64,000 nucleotides of DNA from Haladaptatus cibarius D43 (GTDB lineage Archaea > Halobacteriota > Halobacteria > Halobacteriales > Haladaptataceae). A program made the position numbers and the translations under genes. The notes under the pieces were generated by a model that saw only the letters and a list, made by a program, of their open reading frames with translations, was not told the DNA's origin and did no database searches. The stretch spans positions 186,001-250,000 of the forward strand of contig NZ_JDTH01000001.1 in assembly GCF_000710615.1 (NCBI RefSeq), written 5' to 3'. Numbering within the stretch: position 1 is the first letter of the stretch; the number at the start of each line of letters is the position of its first letter. Shown here in pieces: positions 36,864-44,576 of the stretch.

Positions 36864-37853
36864 ATGACTCGCCCGCTCGTCGCCCTCATCATGGCTGGTG
36901 GAACCGGAACGCGATTATATCCCGCGAGCAGAAGCGACCGCCCGAAGCAGTTCCTCTCGCTCCTCGGGGACGATTCCCTACTCGCCGAAACCGTCGAACG
37001 CGCCGGGTTCGCCGACGAAATTTTCGTCTGTACCGGGGACGACCACGCCGACCTCGTGCGCGAACACGTCCCTGAAGTCGGCGTGCTGGTCGAACCCGAA
37101 CCCAAAGACACCGGCCCTGCGCTCGCCTACGCCGCCCACCGAATCCGCGAACAGGTCGGTGACTGCGTTCTGTTGTGCATGCCGAGTGACCACCACATCG
37201 CTGGCGATTTCGAAACGACCGCCCGCCGTGCCGCCTCGATTGCAGTGGAAACCGAGGGGGTCGTAACTGTGGGAATCGAACCCACTCGACCCGCGACCGG
37301 ATACGGCTACATCGAACCCGGAACAGACTACGGAGGCCATTTCTGTGTCGATCAATTCCGCGAAAAACCGGACGCTGAAACCGCAGAGCAGTTCGTGAAG
37401 GACGGCTTCTACTGGAACGCAGGACTGTTCGCGTGGACGCCGGAGGCCTTCCTGCGGGAGGCGCGTGATTCCCCGCTTTCTCCTCTCGTCTCGGCACTCG
37501 AAGAAGGTAATTTAAAACACGGCTTCGACCGCGTCGAATCCGTGAGCGTCGATTACGCCGTGATGGAGCGTACCGACGAAGCCTCCGTCGTTCCCGCCGA
37601 TTTCGAGTGGGACGACTTGGGTTCGTGGGATGCACTCGAACGACTCGTTCCCGGCGAAAATACGGTTCTCGGCGACGTGCTGACCATCGACGCAACCGGC
37701 AACGTCGTCGCCAGCGACAAACACGTGAGCCTCGTCGGGGTAGACGATTTGGTCGTCACATCGTACGACGACCGCGTCCTCGTCGTCCCGAAGTCCGAGG
37801 CTCAGCGCGTGCGCGAAGTAGTCTCGGAACTGCGAACGGAAGACCGATTCTGA
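36864..37853 (+). CDS. manC: mannose-1-phosphate guanylyltransferase
   Basis: Makes GDP-mannose from mannose 1-phosphate and GTP, used for glycan and exopolysaccharide building. The 329-residue protein begins with the nucleotidyltransferase signature MAGGTGTRLYPASRSDRPKQ (about 9-28; here with PASR in place of PLSR) and continues with MPSDHHIAGDF, ATGYGYIEPG and FREKPDAETAEQFV. Length fits the mono-functional form without the phosphomannose isomerase domain. The ATG after the longer in-frame lead is preferred because it sits right before the conserved strand. Confidence 0.92.
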   Translation: MTRPLVALIMAGGTGTRLYPASRSDRPKQFLSLLGDDSLLAETVERAGFADEIFVCTGDDHADLVREHVPEVGVLVEPEPKDTGPALAYAAHRIREQVGDCVLLCMPSDHHIAGDFETTARRAASIAVETEGVVTVGIEPTRPATGYGYIEPGTDYGGHFCVDQFREKPDAETAEQFVKDGFYWNAGLFAWTPEAFLREARDSPLSPLVSALEEGNLKHGFDRVESVSVDYAVMERTDEASVVPADFEWDDLGSWDALERLVPGENTVLGDVLTIDATGNVVASDKHVSLVGVDDLVVTSYDDRVLVVPKSEAQRVREVVSELRTEDRF

Positions 37854-37916
37854 GGGCTGTCGCTTACTCTGATTAGCCACCACTTTTCTTACTCTGCCTC
37901 TCGTACCTCAGACGCC

Positions 37917-38186
37917 ATGACCGACACGCCAGCCATCCAGTCGGTCGAAACGGAAGACGAATACATTCACGTCCGGTTTCGCAACCCCGACGAGTTCGAC
38001 ACGATTCGGACGCCGGACTGGGCAGAACACGCCGCCCAAGACGTATCTCAGGGTGCAGAGGTCAGAACCGGAAAACGAAAGCAGAACGATGATTGGGTGG
38101 TTCAGAGCGTCCTCATCAAAAAGCAAGCAGGAGAGGGCAAAGCCCGCGACGAGGCGAAACAGATACTCGAGAAAATCGAATCCTAA
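37917..38186 (+). CDS. small acidic conserved protein of unknown function
   Basis: An 89-residue acidic soluble protein: strand-rich first half (YIHVRFRNPDEFDTIRTPDW) and a C-terminal helix (AGEGKARDEAKQILEKIE). I do not recognise a named domain. Located 63 bases after manC in the same direction; it may be a native haloarchaeal gene since its composition and codon use match its neighbours. Confidence 0.65.
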   Translation: MTDTPAIQSVETEDEYIHVRFRNPDEFDTIRTPDWAEHAAQDVSQGAEVRTGKRKQNDDWVVQSVLIKKQAGEGKARDEAKQILEKIES

Positions 38187-38268
38187 AAAAGAGCGTAGAA
38201 GAAGTGGGAAACTTCGCCGAATCGGTGCGATTCGTGTCGATTCGTCCCCACTGCAAGGTCGATTTCCC

Positions 38269-38958
38269 CTACCACAAATCGCAGTAGTGGAACTTGCCGT
38301 CACCCACTTCGCGTGTAACGACCTCGCCGGTTTCGACCGAAACCGGCGCGTCGAAAATCGGGCCATCCCAGACGAACGTGTGGAACTCGCCGTTCTCACC
38401 ACAAGGGTCAATATTTTCGGGCAAATCCGCGAGAAACGCAGAATCGAGTTCTCTCCCCGCGAACGCCAAATCGAGCAGTGAGCCGTCCACCGCCACGACA
38501 GTCGCGCGAAATCCGGCGTCGAGAAACGCCTCGATTTGTTCGTCGGTGTCTCGATTCCAGACCGGCCAATAGCCATCGATATTCGTTTCCGCAAGCTGAT
38601 TTTCACGGTACTCTCGTATCTCTTCCAAAAACAGGTCTGCGAAGGCAACGCGCTCGATGCCGAGCGATTCGTACTCTGCCATCACGTCGGCCATCCGCGA
38701 TTCGTACTCTTCGTTCGAACATTCCTGTGGGAGTTCCACGAATCGAATGGGCAGACCGATGCTTTCAGCTTGTTTCTCGTACAATTTCTGGCGCACGCCG
38801 TGCATGCTACTGCGCCCGTTTTCCGAAATCGTCGTGAGCAGTTCGGTCACGTCATCGGTTCCGAGTTCGAAGAGGGCGTAGGCGGCGTCTTTCCCGCCGC
38901 TCCACGACAGAACCGTCCTCGATTCGGTCGATTCTGCCGATGTGCTTTGCTCTGCCAT
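38269..38958 (-). CDS. dph6: diphthine-ammonia ligase-like ATP pyrophosphatase
   Basis: A 229-residue PP-loop enzyme. The ATP-binding motif SWSGGKDAAYALFEL is at about 18-32 (the last residue of SGGKDS is Ala here), and the C-terminal signature DPCGENGEFHTFVWDG (about 187-202) is that of the Dph6/DUF71 family. Dph6 amidates diphthine to diphthamide on the translation factor EF-2 in eukaryotes; archaeal members are assigned by homology. Its stop and start overlap the SDR gene by one base, so the two are cotranscribed. Confidence 0.87.
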   Translation of the reverse strand: MAEQSTSAESTESRTVLSWSGGKDAAYALFELGTDDVTELLTTISENGRSSMHGVRQKLYEKQAESIGLPIRFVELPQECSNEEYESRMADVMAEYESLGIERVAFADLFLEEIREYRENQLAETNIDGYWPVWNRDTDEQIEAFLDAGFRATVVAVDGSLLDLAFAGRELDSAFLADLPENIDPCGENGEFHTFVWDGPIFDAPVSVETGEVVTREVGDGKFHYCDLW

Positions 38959-39743
38959 TAGCTTCTCAGTCTGCCGCCGTCTATCGGAAGGGCGACACCG
39001 TTTACGAAACTCGTCCGGTCGCTGGACAAGAACGCGACTGTGTCGCCGAGTTCCATCGGGTCGCCGACGCGGTTCATCGGGATGTCGTTCGCCCAGTCCG
39101 CGAGCCCCTCCTCGTAGCTGTCGTACTCCCCGCGTTCGAGCGCGGCCTCTACGAGTTCCTGAATTCGCGGCGTTTCGTGTGCACCCGGTAGAACCGCGTT
39201 GACTCGCACGTCGGGGGCGAATTCGCGGGCTTGGGTCTTCATCAGACCGATGACTCCCCGACGAACTGCGTTCGAAAGGACGAGTCCGTCGATTGCTTCC
39301 CGAACGCTGGTCGAAGTGATGTTGACGACGGTTCCGGCGTCACTCTCTGCGAGATGCGGATGGGCGCGCTTGGTCAACCAGACTGCGCTCATCACGAGCA
39401 AATCGTAGGCGGCGTACCAGTCGCGTTCAGTGGTGTCGAGAAACGGCCCACTCGGCGGCCCACCTGCCGAGGTAACGAGGTGGTCGAGTCCGCCGAACTC
39501 CTTCACGGTCGCCTCGACCAGCGTCTCGATTTCGTCCGGGTCGGTGATGTCCGTCGGTACCGAGAGAACGTCGCCGCCGTCTACCGCCTCGATTTTCCGT
39601 TTTGCGTCGGCCAATCCGTCCTCACTCCGGGCACAGATGACGACGTTCGCTCCTTCTCGGGCCAATGCTTTCGCACTCGCCAATCCCAGTCCGCTCGAAC
39701 TCGCCGTTACCAGCGCCGTGTTGCCCTCCAAATCGAGGTTCAT
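38958..39743 (-). CDS. SDR family oxidoreductase with atypical active site
   Basis: A 261-residue short-chain dehydrogenase. The nucleotide-binding TASSSGLGLASAK is at about 13-25 and the conserved ITSTS serine region near 146, but the YxxxK catalytic pair is missing: the corresponding stretch reads LVLSNAVRRG. A related SDR subgroup with an LSN-x2-R pattern in this place is known from other genomes. Substrate unknown. An insertion after residue 185 (MNRVGDPMELGDTVAFLSSD near the end) is the normal SDR C-terminus. Confidence 0.88.
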   Translation of the reverse strand: MNLDLEGNTALVTASSSGLGLASAKALAREGANVVICARSEDGLADAKRKIEAVDGGDVLSVPTDITDPDEIETLVEATVKEFGGLDHLVTSAGGPPSGPFLDTTERDWYAAYDLLVMSAVWLTKRAHPHLAESDAGTVVNITSTSVREAIDGLVLSNAVRRGVIGLMKTQAREFAPDVRVNAVLPGAHETPRIQELVEAALERGEYDSYEEGLADWANDIPMNRVGDPMELGDTVAFLSSDRTSFVNGVALPIDGGRLRS

Positions 39744-39765
39744 ACTTCGAACTCCGCGCGAATCG

Positions 39766-40242
39766 CTAAAACTCCTCGGGGGACGGTTGCCGAACCGTCA
39801 CTTCGCCGTCGTGTGTCACACCGATGAGCAGGGGCGTGCGAACCGCCCGACCCTCAATGGCGTCACCCGCATCGTCGCTGATCCGTTTCATCAGTTCGGG
39901 AGCGGCGTGGTTCACCTTCACACCTGCTTCGTCACAGGCGTCGTAGACTCTCGACGGAACGTCGTAGAGGTCAGTTTCCGGTTCGACTTCGATACGAACC
40001 GGTGCCCGAAGTGCTTTTGCGAACGCAACCGTCTCTCGCGCCTTACTGATGTTTTCGCGCGCGCTGGCTTCGACGCTGGAGACGTTCGCCCGCGAGGTAC
40101 CCAGTCGTCCTGCGATGTCGGCCTGTGCGACCCCACGCTCGCGGAGCACCAACACCTCTGCTTGTCGCTGGGTGAGGACGCTCGTCTCCGCGGAAAATCC
40201 CGCTCGGCGAAGAATCTCGTCTACGTCTGCTTCGTCGCTCAT
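39766..40242 (-). CDS. Tfx family transcription regulator
   Basis: A 158-residue protein with an N-terminal helix-turn-helix: LTQRQAEVLVLRERGVAQAD, then LGTSRANVSSVEASARENI (about 23-65), the archaeal Tfx pattern first seen in a Methanothermobacter regulator of molybdoenzyme genes. The C-terminal 90 residues are a conserved companion domain (FAKALRAPVRIEVEPETDLY). The gene precedes the SDR-dph6 pair on the same strand by 22 bases, so it may regulate or be cotranscribed with them. The start chosen excludes a long Arg-rich in-frame lead. Confidence 0.87.
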   Translation of the reverse strand: MSDEADVDEILRRAGFSAETSVLTQRQAEVLVLRERGVAQADIAGRLGTSRANVSSVEASARENISKARETVAFAKALRAPVRIEVEPETDLYDVPSRVYDACDEAGVKVNHAAPELMKRISDDAGDAIEGRAVRTPLLIGVTHDGEVTVRQPSPEEF

Positions 40243-40318
40243 ATCGCCTTTCCTCCGACTTCTTCCGGCATGTTCGTCCCTACATGCCCGACCCGCAAAG
40301 GACTGTCCACTCGGCAGG

Positions 40319-40768
40319 TTATCCGCCCCAGAAGTTGTCTCGACTTCCGAGGCGCTCACGACGTTTTCGCTTGTTACTGCGAGTCGTCTCGGACGCTTCC
40401 GTGTCGTCCTCGCTTTCGTCTTCGTCCTCCGGTTCCATCGGAAGACGCTCGATGGGGTCGGCAATCGCGTGGTTGCCTTTGACGTTCGTGATTTTCACCT
40501 TGGCGCGGGCGTCAGGTAGAATGCCATCCACGAGGACGATGAACCCATTGTCGGTTCGACCGACGCCGGAACCGCTCTCGTGGATGTCGTCGATTTCCAC
40601 GACGACTTCCTCGCCCGGTTGGACGGGTGCGGTTTTCAGCTCGCGGATTGGCTGGTTGTAGTGGTTGCACCACTCCGCGCCGCCGCGGTCGCCGTAGTGG
40701 TGACAGCCCATTCCACTGATTCGCTCTTCGAAACTGGGGCAGCTATCTGCCAGTGGACAGTCCGGCAT
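40319..40768 (-). CDS. TRAM domain protein with N-terminal cysteine cluster
   Basis: A 149-residue RNA-binding-type protein. Cys4, Cys10, Cys22, His23 and Cys34 in the first 35 residues could bind zinc or a cluster. A TRAM domain follows (about 52-110; VVVEIDDIHESGSGVGRTDN, then ILPDARAKVKITNV), and the tail is acidic then basic. Free-standing TRAM proteins in archaea are reported as RNA chaperones, so a role with tRNA or rRNA is plausible. Start is the Met directly before the first cysteine. Confidence 0.87.
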   Translation of the reverse strand: MPDCPLADSCPSFEERISGMGCHHYGDRGGAEWCNHYNQPIRELKTAPVQPGEEVVVEIDDIHESGSGVGRTDNGFIVLVDGILPDARAKVKITNVKGNHAIADPIERLPMEPEDEDESEDDTEASETTRSNKRKRRERLGSRDNFWGG

Positions 40769-40880
40769 GAGTGAGAATTTTGTGGCACTCGCCTAAACAC
40801 TTCCGCAACCTTTTCCGTGCTCTCGTTCGCTCCGTTGTCACTCACGAGAACTTCGCTCACGAAGACACGCCTCACTCCCA

Positions 40881-40912
40881 CAGTCGCGTCTTCGACGCTC
40901 CTTCGAGGGATT
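40881..40912 (-). repeat. 32-base dispersed repeat, copy 2
   Basis: Exact reverse complement of 17444-17475. It lies in the divergent spacer between the TRAM gene and a small membrane protein gene. Next to it, at about 40821-40850, is a CTCGTTCGCT...TCACGAGAAC motif also seen at about 31620-31645. Confidence 0.85.
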
Positions 40913-41003
40913 GTCGGCTCGAAAAAATCTTCGGCTTTTCGGTGAGCAGTTCACCGGCGGTCTACTGCTTTGCGTCTACTACGCTTTTCATCAGAATTCG
41001 GAA

Positions 41004-41011
41004 GATAAAAA
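41004..41011 (+). promoter_or_regulatory. TATA-like box of the 59-residue membrane protein gene
   Basis: GATAAAAA is centred about 28 bases before the ATG at 41036, as expected for a leaderless start. It supports this small frame being a real gene. Confidence 0.5.
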
Positions 41012-41035
41012 TGTCGGAGATGGGAGTAATACCCG

Positions 41036-41215
41036 ATGAACCGAATCGTCGCTGTCGTCGGCCTGTTCGTGCTGTCCGGCCTGCTCATGGTGATCGGGGT
41101 CGGTAGCTTGCTAATCGGGTTCGCGCTCGCACCCGAATTTATCATCTTTGGTGCACTGTTAGCACTGCTTAGCACGATTCTCGGTGCAATCGTCTTCGCG
41201 CTGGAAGAGACGTAA
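41036..41215 (+). CDS. 59-residue membrane protein
   Basis: A small open frame: starts MNRIVAVVGLFVLSGLLMVI and ends IVFALEET. It has two hydrophobic helices (about 4-30 and 36-55) with short charged ends (Asn-Arg at the front, Glu-Glu-Thr at the end), a believable membrane hairpin. A TATA-like box at the right distance supports expression. No family is recognised. It is shorter than common gene-finding limits and could be missed. Confidence 0.65.
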   Translation: MNRIVAVVGLFVLSGLLMVIGVGSLLIGFALAPEFIIFGALLALLSTILGAIVFALEET

Positions 41216-41286
41216 ACTGAAAACCAACTCAAACACCTCCACCTCACTTCTTTGCCCACTCACTCTTCCGTCGCTCGCGGTGGGGG

Positions 41287-42282
41287 TTACGCCAACGGCG
41301 TCCGTTCCACAACTTGTCCGTCGTAGGTTGGATACTGCTCTACGATTTCGCCTTTGCTCACGTCTCCTTCTTCTATCATCTCTTCTAGCAACCACCACGC
41401 AACTTCGATGTGGTCGGATTTGACGGTGTAGAACTCTTCCGGAACACCGAGTTCCGCAAATCGCTCTTCCGCGGCCCACGTCTTGCCGTAAATGAGCGTG
41501 CCGTCGTCGGTCACGTCGTCGAACTCCCGGCGAATCTGGCGGGCCATGCGTTTCAGGCGATTCCGGTGCTGGGCGGCATCCTTGAACACCGAGGTGCAGA
41601 AGTAAACGCGCTCGTGGTTGCCCATCACGTCCAGAATTTCTTCCTTTGAGCCATCGACGGCGGACATGTGGCCCTCTTGGAGTTCGTACCCTTCTTCTTG
41701 CATTCTACGGTAGTTCCCCTGACTCATCTCGAACTCGTTGACGTTACAAAACTCCGCCGCGTCTTCGTCCAAAAATTCGAGGAACTCCTCTTCGGCGCGA
41801 ATGCCCGGAATCTCGAACGAGGGTGTGATGCCCTCTTCGCGGGCGATGTAGAGAATTTCTTCCCACTCGGTTCCGTGCATGTCGCCCCAGAGTTCGTAGG
41901 GCGGATGGAATCGAATCTCGTCCAGTCCCGCGTCCGCGAGTCGGCGCATGTTCTCACGGCCGCCCGTGATTCCGGTGTAGAGATGCGTGTGGTGGTCGTC
42001 GCCGAACTCGTCTTTCAACATCGAGATGTAGCGACAGGTCTTCGCCATCGCCTCTTGCGGTTCGCCGCCCGTGATGGACGTGCCGAGGGCGTCCATCCGC
42101 TTTGCCTCGGTGATGATGTCCTCGTCGTTCTCGATTTTTCGCTCGTTGGCGTACACGTCGGTGACGTTCTTCCGGTTCTCTCCGAGCGGGCAGTAAAAGC
42201 AGTCACGCTGGTCGCAGTACCCGTAAACGAAGAGCACCATCTTACCCCCCATGGCGCACTGTTCACAGCCCTTGGAAATCAT
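41287..42282 (-). CDS. radical SAM protein (COG2108-like)
   Basis: A 331-residue radical SAM enzyme. The cluster-binding cysteines are in YGYCDQRDCFYCPLGENR (CxxxxCxxC rather than the usual CxxxCxxC), preceded by another pair CEQC at 6-9. GTSITGGEPQEAM (the GGE motif) and FHPPYELWGDM follow. This fits an archaeal family grouped as uncharacterised radical SAM proteins that I associate with COG2108; its product is unknown. It stands alone between two unrelated genes. The first Met is used, as CEQC would otherwise be lost. Confidence 0.85.
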   Translation of the reverse strand: MISKGCEQCAMGGKMVLFVYGYCDQRDCFYCPLGENRKNVTDVYANERKIENDEDIITEAKRMDALGTSITGGEPQEAMAKTCRYISMLKDEFGDDHHTHLYTGITGGRENMRRLADAGLDEIRFHPPYELWGDMHGTEWEEILYIAREEGITPSFEIPGIRAEEEFLEFLDEDAAEFCNVNEFEMSQGNYRRMQEEGYELQEGHMSAVDGSKEEILDVMGNHERVYFCTSVFKDAAQHRNRLKRMARQIRREFDDVTDDGTLIYGKTWAAEERFAELGVPEEFYTVKSDHIEVAWWLLEEMIEEGDVSKGEIVEQYPTYDGQVVERTPLA

Positions 42283-42361
42283 TGGTTATTCCCGTTTTAC
42301 CCGTGGAGCCTCAAAAAGCGTGCGAATTAGGCCCTGTTCGAACACCAACAGCACAGGTGTG

Positions 42362-43006
42362 TTAACTACTTTCCCGGATGTGCTCTCGAATAAGTGCCGC
42401 CAATTCGCGTGTCGAATGTTCTACTGTACCATCATTTTCGTACGTCACGATTCGCTCGCTGTGAACCGCTACCTGCCGACGATATCGCTGTTCTCGCCCG
42501 CTAAGAAGGCGCTCATCTACCGACTCGATGTCGTCTCCACGTTCCCGTAACCGACGCAGTTGTTGCTCGCGCGGAACGGTGAGATACACTGTCAAATCGG
42601 GCACGATGGGCGTTAGTGTCTCAACCGAATCTATGTATGCCTGCGCCGAATCGCCGAAATCGTACTGTTTCTGGATAATCGGCGGTTCACAAGCTTGTAA
42701 CGTTTCGAGATATCTATCTTTAAGAACCGTTTTACCCTCCGCGAGTAACGGTCTTATTTCATTTTCTATCTGATAGAAATGGTCTGCGACAATCGTCGAA
42801 ACGACGGTCAGCGCGTTTTTCTCAACCTCAAAATATTGGTCTTCGGTCAGTAACCGACGCAGTTCGTCGCCGAGCGGACTGCGAGAGAACTCTCCGACTG
42901 TGGCAACGTTCGACCCGAACTCCGATTCGAGTCGAGAAATCAGGGTAGACTTACCGGTTCCGTCCGTCCCTTCGAACGTCACGAGCGTTCCTCGTTTCTC
43001 TGTCAT
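42362..43006 (-). CDS. thymidylate kinase-like P-loop nucleotide kinase
   Basis: A 214-residue kinase. P-loop GTDGTGKST at about 14-22; DRYLETLQACEP near 96-107 resembles the substrate-binding DR(Y/H) motif of thymidylate kinases; RLRERGDDIESVDERLLSGREQRY near 150-175 resembles the LID region. It is divergent: the sequence is less haloarchaea-like and the LID lacks the usual RxRG spacing. As the last gene of an aminotransferase-dehydrogenase operon it may phosphorylate a sugar or modified nucleoside rather than dTMP. A true housekeeping tmk would be expected elsewhere in the genome. Confidence 0.72.
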   Translation of the reverse strand: MTEKRGTLVTFEGTDGTGKSTLISRLESEFGSNVATVGEFSRSPLGDELRRLLTEDQYFEVEKNALTVVSTIVADHFYQIENEIRPLLAEGKTVLKDRYLETLQACEPPIIQKQYDFGDSAQAYIDSVETLTPIVPDLTVYLTVPREQQLRRLRERGDDIESVDERLLSGREQRYRRQVAVHSERIVTYENDGTVEHSTRELAALIREHIRESS

Positions 43007-43302
43007 TCTCCGGAGCCGACACTACCGCTCTCGCCGAGACGCGCTCGATATTTTTCCAGGCTCGTTTCCAGTGCTTCGTCGGGGTCGATACCAACTTCGT
43101 GTGCGAACGAAAGCAAGCAGTAGTACACATCACCGAACTCGTCCACCATTTCGTCGGTCAATTCGAACTCCGACTCACCGTACTCCTGTGTCACAAGCAC
43201 GGTTTTCGAAAGCTCGCCGGTTTCCGAAACGAGGTCTAACATTCGCAGTTCTGGGTCGAGGTGCAGATCAAGCTCCTCGTTTAGTTCTCCAACCTCGGTC
43301 AT
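43003..43302 (-). CDS. MazG-like nucleotide pyrophosphohydrolase
   Basis: A 99-residue all-helical protein with the MazG metal motif: ETGE at about 27-30 and EFGD at about 55-58 (ExxE and ExxD). MazG-type enzymes split nucleoside triphosphates into monophosphates and pyrophosphate and often clear unusual nucleotides. It overlaps the aminotransferase gene and the kinase gene by four bases on each side, which ties it to the same pathway. Confidence 0.83.
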   Translation of the reverse strand: MTEVGELNEELDLHLDPELRMLDLVSETGELSKTVLVTQEYGESEFELTDEMVDEFGDVYYCLLSFAHEVGIDPDEALETSLEKYRARLGESGSVGSGE

Positions 43303-44576
43303 CTTTTTTCCCAGTTCTCAGCTACCTTTCGGAAGCCGTCGATGTACTCGTCTACGAGGTCGAACCCTTTCCCGTGGAAGGTCGGGAGACTAAGACGTGG
43401 TCGATAATACTGTTCCGCACGCGGCAGATCGCCGTCCTCGTAGATGTGTTTTAGGCTCTTCCATCGCTCGTTGTCGTGATGACGACCGAAGTAACCGTCA
43501 TCGTACGTTTGGAAGAACTCCAGCGTGTGAAGTGGTTTCGACCCTGGCTTTTTTACTTTCATTCCTTCGGACTGTAGCGCATCGATATACTCGTGAACGG
43601 AGATGTCGTCGTTGAAGTCCTCCGAAACAAAAGCGGGTTTGTAGCCGTAGTATGCTCCCCGATGGACATTGTCGTGTGTGGTTGGTGGCTCGATGCCGGG
43701 AACGTCTTCGAGCTTTTCGGTGAGGTAGTCGAGTTTTTGGTTTCGCTCTTCGATCCATTCGTCGAGGTAGTCGAACTGTTTGTCAGCCATCACAACGCCG
43801 AGCGGATGGGCGCGATAGTTCTGACCGTATCCGACATCGGTAAACTGCTCGTAATAATCGGTTTCGACGGCGTCGAACGAGCGATTACGGAAGTGACCGA
43901 GCATCGTCGCCCGTTCGTACATCTCTTCATTATTCGTCATCATTATCCCACATTCACCGCCGCTGACGAGCTTGGTCGAACCGAGGCTGAAACAAGAAAC
44001 ATCGCCGAAAGTACCGACGAGCTGACCGTTGTACGTCGCCCCGTGTGCGTGCGAGCAGTCCTCGATGACCGCAAGGTCGTGCTCTTCGGCAATTTCGAGA
44101 ATCGAATCCATATCGACCGGGTGTCCCCACATATGCGTGACGACGATAGCTTCTGTTCGGTCGCTCACCTGTTCTCTGACCGATTCCGGGTCGATGTTAC
44201 CGGTATCGGTCTTCGCGTCCGCGAGCACCGGGTAGCCACGTTGCTGGAAAATCGGCATGACCGTCGCCAGAAACGTGTACGTCGGGGCAATGACTTCGTC
44301 GCCGGGTTCGAGTCCGACCGCGAAAAATGCCGAATTGAGGGCACTCGTGCCTGAACTTTGGACGACGGCGTACTCCATGTCGTGGTAATCGAGAAAACGA
44401 TTCTCGAAGTTTTGGAGGAGTTCCGAATGTCCGTAAATGGCTTTTTGACCTCCTGATTCTAAATAGTCTCTGACGGCTTCGATTTCCTCATCAATAGTGT
44501 TCGGGAGTTCGTCGTGGGGCTTCGGTGTCCGTACAGCGCTCTCTCCGCCATTGATTGCGAGCTTTTGGTTCGTCAT
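43299..44576 (-). CDS. DegT/DnrJ/EryC1/StrS-type PLP aminotransferase
   Basis: A 425-residue PLP enzyme that transfers an amino group onto a keto-sugar or keto-cyclitol. SSGTSALNSAF near 74-84 binds the PLP phosphate; IEDCSHAHGA (171-180, Asp173) holds the ring nitrogen; Lys202 in GSTKLVSGGECG is the Schiff-base lysine. The DCSHAHG form is closest in my memory to aminotransferases acting on cyclitols such as scyllo-inosose (StsC-type), but the sugar-type members also vary here. Coupled by overlaps to a dehydrogenase upstream that could supply its keto substrate. Confidence 0.9.
   Translation of the reverse strand: MTNQKLAINGGESAVRTPKPHDELPNTIDEEIEAVRDYLESGGQKAIYGHSELLQNFENRFLDYHDMEYAVVQSSGTSALNSAFFAVGLEPGDEVIAPTYTFLATVMPIFQQRGYPVLADAKTDTGNIDPESVREQVSDRTEAIVVTHMWGHPVDMDSILEIAEEHDLAVIEDCSHAHGATYNGQLVGTFGDVSCFSLGSTKLVSGGECGIMMTNNEEMYERATMLGHFRNRSFDAVETDYYEQFTDVGYGQNYRAHPLGVVMADKQFDYLDEWIEERNQKLDYLTEKLEDVPGIEPPTTHDNVHRGAYYGYKPAFVSEDFNDDISVHEYIDALQSEGMKVKKPGSKPLHTLEFFQTYDDGYFGRHHDNERWKSLKHIYEDGDLPRAEQYYRPRLSLPTFHGKGFDLVDEYIDGFRKVAENWEKR

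Noticed and set aside
37265-37295. GGGAATCGAACCCAC, the reverse of a tRNA T-arm
   Set aside because: Inside the manC reading frame (VGIEPTRP) and without a clover-leaf around it.
38958-39743. Pseudogene call for the SDR gene
   Set aside because: The frame is intact, overlaps its neighbour tightly, and the missing Tyr-Lys pair matches a known pattern in a subgroup.
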